64,000 bases of DNA from Apoderus coryli (lineage: Eukaryota > Arthropoda > Insecta > Coleoptera > Attelabidae), in NCBI GenBank assembly GCA_911728435.2, contig OU452207.1:17013682-17077681 (forward strand), given 5' to 3'. The notes beneath the pieces are model-generated. The model had not been told where the DNA came from. It saw only the letters and a list, made by a program, of their open reading frames with translations, and searched no databases. Numbering within the stretch: position 1 is the first letter of the stretch; each line of letters opens with the position of its first letter. Of the stretch, positions 46,656 to 55,068 are shown in pieces. The translations under genes were made by a program, and so were the position numbers.

Positions 46656-46672
46656 GTACTCGCTTCGGCGGT

Positions 46673-46712
<40 letters not shown>

Positions 46713-46762
46713 GGCCCCTGCGCAAGGATGACACGCAAAATCGTGAAGCGTTCCACATTTTT
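46656..46762 (+). ncRNA. U6: U6 snRNA, copy 55
   Basis: Standard sequence. Confidence 0.96.
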
Positions 46763-47052
46763 TTGTAAAATTAATGAAGATAAAGTGATACTTTGATTAC
46801 ATTATGTACTAAATTAAATTACATTTTATTTTTAAAATACACTGTATTCTTTTGTGTTGTAGTGAAAATAATATAACAATTATTGGTAGATTCACATCTA
46901 ACAGAATATTCATGAAACAAGAATTTATAATTATGAATACCTTTGAATGTAGCAGCATAACTAATAGATGGCGCCACTAATATAACGCTAGTAATAGCAG
47001 TAATAGCTATGCAAATTATTGTACATATACGTGATTGGAAAACCAAATAAAT

Positions 47053-47073
47053 GTACTCGCTACGGCGGTACAA

Positions 47074-47109
<36 letters not shown>

Positions 47110-47159
47110 GGCCCCTGAGCAAGGATGACACGCAAAATCGTGAAGCGTTCCACATTTTT
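47053..47159 (+). ncRNA. U6: U6 snRNA, copy 56
   Basis: Nt 10 A, nt 21 A (ACAAATAC) and nt 66 A. A 9-bp promoter duplication shifts the upstream block. Confidence 0.93.
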
Positions 47160-47440
47160 TTGTAAAATTAATGAAGATAAAATGATACTTTGATTACATT
47201 TTGTACTAAATTAAATTACATTTTATTTTTAAAATACACTGTATTCTTTTGTGTTGTAGTGAAAATAATATAACAATTATTGGTAGATTCACATCTAACA
47301 GAATATTCATGAAACAAGAATTTATAACTATTAATACCTTCGAATGTAGCAGCATAACTAATAGATGGCGCCACTAATATAACGCTAGTAATAGCTATGC
47401 AAATTATTGTACATATCTGTGATTGGAAAACCAAATAAAT

Positions 47441-47457
47441 GTACTCGCTTCGGCGGT

Positions 47458-47497
<40 letters not shown>

Positions 47498-47547
47498 GGC
47501 CCCTGCGCAAGGATGACACGCAAAATCGTGAAGCGTTCCACATTTTT
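47441..47547 (+). ncRNA. U6: U6 snRNA, copy 57
   Basis: Standard sequence; TATA-like block altered to ATATCTGTG. Confidence 0.95.
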
Positions 47548-47828
47548 TTGTAAAATTAATGAAGATAAAATGATACTTTGATTACATTTTGTACTAAATT
47601 AAATTACATTTTATTTTTAAAATACACTGTATTCTTTTGTGTTGTAGTGAAAATAATATAACAATTATTGGTAGATTCACATCTAACAGAATATTCATGA
47701 AACAAGAATTTATAACTATTAATACCTTTGAATGTAGCAGCATAACTAATAGATGGCGCCACTAATATAACGCTAGTAATAGCTATGCAAATTATTGTAC
47801 ATATACGTGATTGGAAAACCAAATAAAT

Positions 47829-47872
47829 GTACTCGCTTCGGCGGTACATATACTAAAATTGGAACGATACAG
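47829..47872 (+). pseudogene. U6: U6 snRNA 5' part (nt 1-44), interrupted by E4
   Basis: U6 runs to GATACAG (nt 44) and then switches to E4. No 3' part of U6 is found downstream. Confidence 0.94.
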
Positions 47873-48066
47873 GATTTTTCACCCGACCATCGTGCTGGAC
47901 GGTCGTTATCGTTTGCCTGCTTGTACTTAATAGGTACATGTCTTATCAGTGCTAGTCGTATATCTATAGATAAATTTATAGAAATATTTATTGAATATAA
48001 ATCAACAATTGGTAAATTATTTAAACTTATATACTTCCATATTATAATTAAGTAATATTTTTGGTG

Positions 48067-48096
48067 CCCTGTACCTGAATTGAGTAGGGTACAGGG
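48067..48096 (+). promoter_or_regulatory. E4 5'UTR hairpin before ORF1
   Basis: CCCTGTACC (48067-48075) is perfectly complementary to GGTACAGGG (48088-48096), 11 bases before the ORF1 ATG. In E1 the same hairpin has G in place of A in the left arm. Confidence 0.65.
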
Positions 48097-48107
48097 GCGT
48101 GTGAATA

Positions 48108-49877
48108 ATGACTACTCCAGACAACCACTTAAACATACAACCCAGTGGCACCATACCTAAAAAAGATGGAAAAAACAAAAGAAATCAACCATGTCCAACA
48201 TGCAAAGAATTCAAGGCATTATTAAATGATGCGCAAGATGGCACCGAACGGGATAAAATAAAAACAACTTGGGACAAACACAAACAAGATGCTCACACCT
48301 CGATGGGCAGAACCCTTGCTAAAATTCCTCCTAAAATCGACACGGGAAAGAAACCGACAAAGAGTCCCGTTCGTTCTACCATCGAATCAAATTCACTTGA
48401 ATACGAAATAAATCATCGGAGTTTCGAGTTGGCAGAAGCTGTAGAATCTAACGAAACGTTCATAAATCAGAAAATTAAAGACCTTGCTAACTCCTCAAAT
48501 ACTACCGCCATGGATACAGAGAGCGGTACAAATGAAGACCCTCCACAAGCAGAAGTCAGGAAAGACAATTTTTTGATTCCAAAGAAAACTGTCGGGTTGG
48601 CACGCCTCCTTTCTAGAAAATCACCAGAATCCCGAATTGCAGTCGAAAATCGATTTCAGATGCTAAACTTAGATCAATCACACTCTTCCAAAGATATTGA
48701 AGTAGCAGCCAGAAGAAGCATTCAACAATCGCCCCCCATAAGTCAACGTCGCAAGCGACTCAGAGCAGAATCAAATGGGGAAGAATCTGAAACTGACACC
48801 GACACAAACAGAAATACTACTAAACAACAAAGACAACATAAAATAAGGAACACGCCACGAAGATCAAAAATACCGCCACTGGTATTGCGCGGAGTTGCAA
48901 AAAATCATAAAGAATTGATGGCAGAAATAACAAAATGTGTTACAAACAAATTCTACGTTAAGTACGCATCGGGAACAACGATGATTTATATGACAGATCT
49001 TAAGGATTACCAGACCTATAAAAAACTATTGACAGAAGAAGATTCCGTTGAGTTCCATACGTACACATTGCCCTCAGAAAAGACACATGCTTTTGTGCTT
49101 AGGGGACTCGATGGACACATCGACGAACAGGACATAATGGATGATTTGATTGGGACATACGGGCTTCCAGTCGATAAAGTGTTCAGAATGAAAACGGCAT
49201 TCAGACCTTTGTATTTGATCATAACGAAAAACAATTGCACAATAAGGCAGTTAAACCAAGAAGCCAGGATCGTTCTGTACACTAAAGTTACGTGGGAACT
49301 TAGAAGGAATGAACGAAAACTATCCCAATGTAGACGTTGCCAAAGTTGGGGCCACGCTATGACAAACTGTGCACGACAACCACGATGCCTAAAATGTTCT
49401 GAGGCTCATTGGACGCGAGATTGTCAAAAACACAAGGACGAACCGGCAAAGTGTGTAAATTGCTCGGGTAGTCACCCGGCTAACTACACAAAATGCCCAA
49501 TATATGAACAAAAAGCTAACAACATCGAGAAACAACAGCGAAATATACAGAAAATACAAACAAAATATGTTCCAGCTCCTCCACCTAAACAAAACGCATG
49601 GGATGTCCGGCGGCCGCAGCCCGAAACTCAACAGACACACGATAAGCCACAGCAGGACACGGTAAGCCATCTTCCGAATACTATTAATATTCCCTCAGTC
49701 GACTTAAGAGTGTTGGGTGAGGTATCGCAGAGCCTTGCTCAAAAAATTAACATAGGAGAAGCTATAAGAGCTATGAAGAAGCTCGATTTGATGTTGGAGA
49801 ATGTCACCGACGTTCTCACCAAAGTTCTGGTGCTCCAGGAGTTCGCCCAAAACGAACTACCAAAATTTAATATATAA
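48108..49877 (+). CDS. E4 ORF1: Jockey-type nucleic-acid-binding Gag-like protein
   Basis: A 589-residue protein closely related to E1 ORF1. Residues 29-63 hold CPTC...HKQDAH (C-x2-C-x25-H-x4-H). The middle has IPPLVLRGVAKNH, VKYASGTTMIY and KTHAFVLRGL. The zinc knuckles start at residue 408: CRRCQSWGH, CLKCSEAH and CVNCSGSH. The C-terminus is LVLQEFAQNELPKFNI. The frame is intact, and the TAA is followed after four bases by the ORF2 ATG. Confidence 0.92.
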   Translation: MTTPDNHLNIQPSGTIPKKDGKNKRNQPCPTCKEFKALLNDAQDGTERDKIKTTWDKHKQDAHTSMGRTLAKIPPKIDTGKKPTKSPVRSTIESNSLEYEINHRSFELAEAVESNETFINQKIKDLANSSNTTAMDTESGTNEDPPQAEVRKDNFLIPKKTVGLARLLSRKSPESRIAVENRFQMLNLDQSHSSKDIEVAARRSIQQSPPISQRRKRLRAESNGEESETDTDTNRNTTKQQRQHKIRNTPRRSKIPPLVLRGVAKNHKELMAEITKCVTNKFYVKYASGTTMIYMTDLKDYQTYKKLLTEEDSVEFHTYTLPSEKTHAFVLRGLDGHIDEQDIMDDLIGTYGLPVDKVFRMKTAFRPLYLIITKNNCTIRQLNQEARIVLYTKVTWELRRNERKLSQCRRCQSWGHAMTNCARQPRCLKCSEAHWTRDCQKHKDEPAKCVNCSGSHPANYTKCPIYEQKANNIEKQQRNIQKIQTKYVPAPPPKQNAWDVRRPQPETQQTHDKPQQDTVSHLPNTINIPSVDLRVLGEVSQSLAQKINIGEAIRAMKKLDLMLENVTDVLTKVLVLQEFAQNELPKFNI

Positions 49878-49881
49878 AGCA

Positions 49882-52554
49882 ATGGCGATTAGAATCGCAG
49901 CGTGGAATGCGAGCTCCTTGCGTACTAGGACTTCGGAATTGATAAACTATATTTTAACTCAAAAAATTGATATAATGAGTGTGGCCGAGACTCGTTTACA
50001 TCACGAATTTCGACTGCGACTAAAAAATTATACAATCTATAGGTTAGACAAAAACACACAAACTAACAAGAGAGGCCTAGCCCTTTTTGTTAAGAACAGT
50101 GTACCTCATATTAAAGTTGAAAACCTTGATGTTGGTATAGAGCATTTAATAATAAAGCTAGCTAGTGGACTAATACTTATTCCATCGTATCATTCTCCAA
50201 ATAGAAATCTGACTAATACAGAATTGGATAGGTTGTTTCAGGTTGGAAATAGGGTTTTATTATTTGGAGACTTAAATGCGCGTCATTCGGTTTGGTTGAA
50301 TCACAGTAACAATAGGAACGGTCGAACAGTAATGGAGTATGCTATCGACAATAATTTACAGATAGTTTACCCAGATACTCCAACACACATCCCTGCAAAT
50401 GGTATGACTCCTACATATATCGATATATTACTTAATAAAAATTATTCAGGAAATATTGTCTTAAAAGCTGATGCAGCATTGAATAGCGACCATAATCCTA
50501 TTGTGTTTGTTTTATCTAATGAGATGTTAAATGAAGACAATAACACAAGGTACATTTATAAAAACACAGACTGGACAAAATACAAACAGATACTAGACAG
50601 CTACATAACAATAAATAACAATATACAACACAACGAAGACGTAGACTACGAGGTTGAGGTATTTTCCGCAGCGATACTCGAGGGTAGAAATCGAACGGCC
50701 CAAAAGTTGGTCCAAAGACCAGCGGATGACCGATTGCCCCAAGACATATTAGATCTAATTTCATTCAAGAATGTTGTACGTAAACTCTGGCAAAGGCATA
50801 GACAGCTTGCATATAAAATTATTATGAATGAATTAGAAAGACAAATTAAATCTAAGATAAGGGACCATAAAAATGAAATATGGGGAAGTCGCCTAAGGAA
50901 TCTTTCTTACCGGGATAACTCGCTGTGGAAAATGACCAAAGCACTCAAACAGACGAATATACAAATTCCCGCACTAAAAATCAATGACAATATTTCTATG
51001 ACGAACAAGCAAAAAACAGAAACAATTGCGAACCATCTCTACCGTGTTTATACCCCTCTTCCTAACACCCTTCCTGAACATGACTCCATAGAAGACATAT
51101 TCCAAGAAATTCCCCAACGAATATCAATCCCAAATCGCAAGATGAGTAAAATCCTAACTACACCAGACGAGGTTCGGCGTGTGATATCGAGGCTTCCCTA
51201 CAATAAAGCTCCAGGTCCTGATGAGATTGAAAATATCCTCCTTAAACATCTGAGTCGGAAGGCAGTTGTACAACTATCGTACATAATAAACGCGATTTTG
51301 AGACTTCAGTATTTCCCGCTTAAATGGAAGGAGTCTATTGTAGTACCTATACCTAAACCTGGAAAACCACCTAATAACCCTGGCAGTTATCGACAAATAA
51401 ATTTACTGAATACTCTGTCGAAAGTCACAGAAAGAATAATTTTAACCCGATTAGAGAAGATAGACAAGAAGCTGAAATTAACACCAGAGTTCCAGTTCGG
51501 TTTTAGGCCGGGACACAGCACTACACTGCTGGTTGCTGACATCGTACACGAAGCTAAATTGGGATTCAGCCGGAACCAGTGTACTACATTACTATCCCTG
51601 GATGTCGAAAAAGCTTTTGACCGTGTTTGGCACGCAGGTCTGATGGTCAAACTTGTGAGTCTCGATATTCCTATGAATCTGATCACTCTGCTAAAGTCTT
51701 ACCTTGGGCAGAGAACATTTCGAGTGAGGGTGGGTGCAGCGAAATCTCGACCACGACACCTTAAGGCAGGTGTGCCACAGGGAACCGTGATCGCTCCCAA
51801 GCTGTACTCACTGTATACGTCCGATATACCAACTGATCCCAACACCAACCTGAGATTATACGCTGATGATACATCAGCAGCTAATGCTGCAAACCGACGT
51901 TTGCGATTACACATCCCAAGACTTGAGCAATATTTCCGTACTTGGAAAATAAAAATTAATGCCGACAAGACTCAGGAAATAGTTTTAACGAAGAAACAGA
52001 CTAACACAACAATATTTGAAAAATTACGCATTGACGGACAAACAATAACACCAACACGAAGAGCTGTAGATTATTTGGGGGTTAAATTAGACCGATCTCT
52101 ATATTTTGGCCCACAAATCACTAGATCAATACAAAAAACATATGGAGCGATGAGCAAAATATATCCACTGATCAACAGAAATAGTATTTTATCAATCCCA
52201 AATAAGATACAGCTCTTTAAGACCATCCTACGGCCCATACTTACCTACGCAGCTCCAGTCTGGGGTGGATGTTCCGCTGCCCAAATAAAACGCGTACAAA
52301 TAATGCAGAATAAAATCCTGCGGCATGCAACGAATAGTGACAGATATATTAGAATAGCTGATTTACACCGAATGAGTGGAGTGCCGATGATTAGAGACTA
52401 CATTGAAGAAGTCTCACAGAAATTTTACACCACCTTCATAAAAAATTCGATCCTAACACGTGGCATGACTAGATACAGACATGTAGATGGAATAACGTAT
52501 AAACATAAGCTCATATATCAACATTTGCCAATATATTTCGAAGAACCCCCGTAA
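49882..52554 (+). CDS. E4 ORF2: endonuclease-reverse transcriptase, open but probably impaired
   Basis: 890 residues without stops. The ATG at 49882 directly precedes the conserved RIAAWNASSL and is preferred to the longer upstream extension, which overlaps ORF1. The endonuclease domain has GDLNARHSVW and SDHNP (202-206). Reverse transcriptase has KAPGPDEIE, GVPQGTVIAPKLY and YADD at 660-663. Two features differ from the others. The normally invariant SYRPIS segment reads SYRQIN (from residue 502), and six residues present in E1 just after YADDTS are missing (18 bp, near 51876), next to the catalytic strand. The C-terminal VQIMQNKILRHAT domain is present, with no RNase H. The coding frame is preserved, but activity is doubtful. 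Confidence 0.9.
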   Translation: MAIRIAAWNASSLRTRTSELINYILTQKIDIMSVAETRLHHEFRLRLKNYTIYRLDKNTQTNKRGLALFVKNSVPHIKVENLDVGIEHLIIKLASGLILIPSYHSPNRNLTNTELDRLFQVGNRVLLFGDLNARHSVWLNHSNNRNGRTVMEYAIDNNLQIVYPDTPTHIPANGMTPTYIDILLNKNYSGNIVLKADAALNSDHNPIVFVLSNEMLNEDNNTRYIYKNTDWTKYKQILDSYITINNNIQHNEDVDYEVEVFSAAILEGRNRTAQKLVQRPADDRLPQDILDLISFKNVVRKLWQRHRQLAYKIIMNELERQIKSKIRDHKNEIWGSRLRNLSYRDNSLWKMTKALKQTNIQIPALKINDNISMTNKQKTETIANHLYRVYTPLPNTLPEHDSIEDIFQEIPQRISIPNRKMSKILTTPDEVRRVISRLPYNKAPGPDEIENILLKHLSRKAVVQLSYIINAILRLQYFPLKWKESIVVPIPKPGKPPNNPGSYRQINLLNTLSKVTERIILTRLEKIDKKLKLTPEFQFGFRPGHSTTLLVADIVHEAKLGFSRNQCTTLLSLDVEKAFDRVWHAGLMVKLVSLDIPMNLITLLKSYLGQRTFRVRVGAAKSRPRHLKAGVPQGTVIAPKLYSLYTSDIPTDPNTNLRLYADDTSAANAANRRLRLHIPRLEQYFRTWKIKINADKTQEIVLTKKQTNTTIFEKLRIDGQTITPTRRAVDYLGVKLDRSLYFGPQITRSIQKTYGAMSKIYPLINRNSILSIPNKIQLFKTILRPILTYAAPVWGGCSAAQIKRVQIMQNKILRHATNSDRYIRIADLHRMSGVPMIRDYIEEVSQKFYTTFIKNSILTRGMTRYRHVDGITYKHKLIYQHLPIYFEEPP

Positions 52555-52698
52555 TATTCACATTCTTTACCTATACTATTATATTATTATTAGAGCATCA
52601 ATAGAACAGCCCTACCCCATAAAACCTTTACACATATTTCAAGCCAATTTCCTTCCTCAATAACGATCATTTGCTAACTGATATTCTCCAACATTTTA

Positions 52699-52725
52699 GC
52701 GGGTTTTTCTCATTCTTTTTCCCGT
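52699..52725 (+). other. E4 3'UTR stem-loop
   Basis: GCGGG (52699-52703) pairs with CCCGT (52721-52725), including one G-U pair. Confidence 0.65.
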
Positions 52726-52971
52726 ACAACTCTCGTCAAAACTTACCAACGACAAAAATATTTAACAAAATTATTAACACAACGCCCTGCGAAACCACTG
52801 ACTAATGACTGAAGAAGGGATTACCCGGAGTTGGTCGTTTACTGCCATGGCTTATAAACAATGCGTGATTTGTCAAAAAAGGGCCGAACACCTACCTACG
52901 CCCGCCTATGAAGGTTTTTTAGTGGATGCATACTGCCGCACATCCTATGTCGGAAATATGGGTCCATCTCA

Positions 52972-52975
<4 letters not shown>

Positions 52976-53041
<66 letters not shown>
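52976..53041. repeat. AT microsatellite
   Basis: Two runs of alternating TA separated by a short GTATGTA. It marks the end of recognisable E4 sequence. Confidence 0.9.
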
Positions 53042-53045
<4 letters not shown>

Positions 53046-53053
53046 CCAATCGT

Positions 53054-53164
53054 ATGATACGACGCCCAGAGCGCTACATTGCTCGGATGATACGACGCCC
53101 AGAGCGCTACATTGCTCGGATGATACGACGCCATTTTAGAGATACGACGCCCGACCTCGGGCGT
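53054..53164. repeat. 33-bp tandem repeat and adjoining palindrome
   Basis: ATGATACGACGCC starts at 53054, 53087 and 53120, with a 33-bp period; the third copy is partial. An 18-bp palindrome, ACGCCCGA-CC-TCGGGCGT, follows at 53147-53164. Confidence 0.85.
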
Positions 53165-55068
53165 TGGAAAAATTCACGTGTATATTCTTGATATGTTGTT
53201 CTATAGGCCCCTACCAACCCATAGACGAATTTTAGTGTGGGCGTCATATAGTCATATACACATGGACATTATATATGGAAATAGTTCAAGAGAAAAACGT
53301 GTAGGTGGCGCGTCGTTAAATACGTATATAGTGTTTTATACGCACCGCATGATAGGAAGCCCACATCATATTGCGTATGATGCGACGCCCGAAAGCCTGG
53401 CAACAACGTAAGGCATAACTTTTATTATTTGAATAAAGAAATTAAATCGTATTTGTACATTTATTTGCTTATATTCAACATACCGGGTTACGACAGAAAG
53501 TTGAAACAAGAAGATAGATATTTGAAACTTAAATATTCCGTTTTCCAGAAAAATTATTAATCGACATAGCATCTAAGTTATCAGAAATTTTATCGAAATT
53601 AGACTTTTAAATGATACGCCTGGTACAAGTAAGATTTTTACATTGTACGAATCATTTAGGGTACTATACAGCAACTTTTAATACCTAAATTTAGAATTGA
53701 CGGGTTTGATATATGATAAAAAATGCAATGTTTTAACTAGTTTGTATAGAAAATATATAAACTTCGAATAAAATTAAAAGCTTTCTTTCACTATTCATCC
53801 AAATTCTGATTTAAGGCAAATTATATTTTTAAGAATTTTAATAGCCATTAACAAAGCTAAATTCGTATGAATTCTTTCATGGTTTTTTAAATGCACACAT
53901 ATAATTTATAAAGGGCAGTTCTTCTAAAAATTTGACACTCAGTAAAATGTTGAAATACTTTTAATTGTAAAAAGCTGTCATTATGAAAACAGCCCACTCA
54001 GTATTCCTGAACTACATTCAAAATTTCAAGAGTCTGTTTAGCCCAGTCATGAAATGGATAAAATAGTTTTGGATTAAAAAAAAATTCAAAATAAATTATT
54101 TATTCAAAAAGAGTTGAGGGAATGGGTTAATACTAAATACTCCAAAAAGGAGGGGCAATCCAAACGTATAATAATATATAGGGTATTCCATTTGCAATCA
54201 GAAAGTTCGTTTCAACTTCCGGTATAACCGCAAGTCGTACAAATATGACAATATTATAGGCTGATATTATTACTTTTCCCAAAACTTCTAATCTACCAGC
54301 AATCACCCTGTATATATCATGTCGTGAAAAAATAGACAGAATAATATGAAGAATAAAAAAGATCAGTTGAGTAACGTCTTGTCAAATAAAGGACTTGATA
54401 TTTAAATAAACATTCATAAAATCCACAATTATAATAATCCCAAACAAAATGATCCTATAAATATAAAAATGTAATTAATATCCTATGCTCCACTTCAAAT
54501 TAAATTTGATAGATTTCTGGAAATGATTCTGAAACATTACCTATTGTCAAAAAATCGACATTTTTGTTTTAACTTTTGAATTCCAAAAAACTTTTGTCGT
54601 ATCGAAAAATAAATTATTACATCACAAAAGGCGAAATTCAGCTACCTATACGACACGACGCGACCCCCATATACTCTAAAGAGCTTCCAAGGCCCGACTT
54701 GTGCGCCTAGAAGGATTAGGAGAATACATTTTTGACAGGAACGTTTTTGTTACTACAGTGGGGAAATACTAGTTTATGTGATTCCCATGATTTGAGAAGA
54801 ACAACTATACGCAGCTCGTTTTATTATATTATATTACGCATATTTTACGATTGCTATTTCAAACAATCCATGTTTATGATTATAATATGGGAGATCGAAC
54901 TAAATTTATTTTGAACTTGGCGGACAAAGATAAAATAGGTTAGCAATTTTAAAATGTTACTTCTATTCAATAAATATACACTGTGTCCAAGATAAGAATT
55001 GGATAGAATTGGAATCTTGGAAACGGTAGGAGTTACAATATCGGTTAAATTAGAGAAACCTTGTACAA
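53165..55068. other. Non-coding, AT-rich stretch
   Basis: No gene supported. Short open frames lack motifs. Segments such as the GGGTATTCCATTT at about 54180 and CATACCGGGTTACGA at about 53480 resemble ends of common insect MITEs, without a matching second end found. Confidence 0.5.

Larger units (their letters stand above)
27678..47872 (+). repeat. U6 snRNA tandem array, main block (51 complete genes)
   Basis: A head-to-tail array of a 388-bp unit. Each unit has a 107-nt U6 gene, a T-run of usually seven, and a spacer of about 280 bp that carries the promoter. Lengths vary only slightly (386 at 35794-36179, 397 at 46656-47052 through a 9-bp duplication of AGTAATAGC). Units differ by few bases and show higher-order repeats of 7, 6 and 9 units. 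The block ends inside a U6 gene at the E4 insertion. Confidence 0.97.
47873..52978 (+). mobile_element. E4: Jockey-clade element inserted in U6, 3' end uncertain
   Basis: An element of about 5.1 kb in the U6 sense orientation, closely related to E1. It has a 235-bp 5'UTR, both open frames and a 3'UTR with the conserved stem-loop. A stretch close to the E1 3'UTR (GAACACCTACCTACGCCCGCC) confirms the relation. The 3'UTR runs into an AT microsatellite at about 52976, and no tail, target duplication or U6 3' part follows. The right end has therefore been lost, rearranged or interrupted. It forms the right edge of the array in this window. Confidence 0.85.

Noticed and set aside
20631..47849. A minus-strand frame of about 81 codons (MYRRSEYIYLVFQ...) repeated in almost every unit
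   Set aside because: It is the reverse complement of the U6 promoter and 5' end. Repetition comes from the U6 array, and one-base indels extend or shorten it without constraint. It is not a gene family.
20501..47872. CRISPR-like regular repeats
   Set aside because: The repeated unit is 388 bp and nearly identical over its full length, and it contains a U6 gene; there are no unique spacers.
10523..52978. Dada-type DNA transposons, which are known to target U6
   Set aside because: The elements encode endonuclease and reverse transcriptase, have no terminal inverted repeats, and show duplications of 11-14 bp.
52805..53411. Frames over the AT microsatellite and the 33-bp repeat
   Set aside because: The YIYIYI and RMIRRPERYIA stretches are direct translations of simple repeats.
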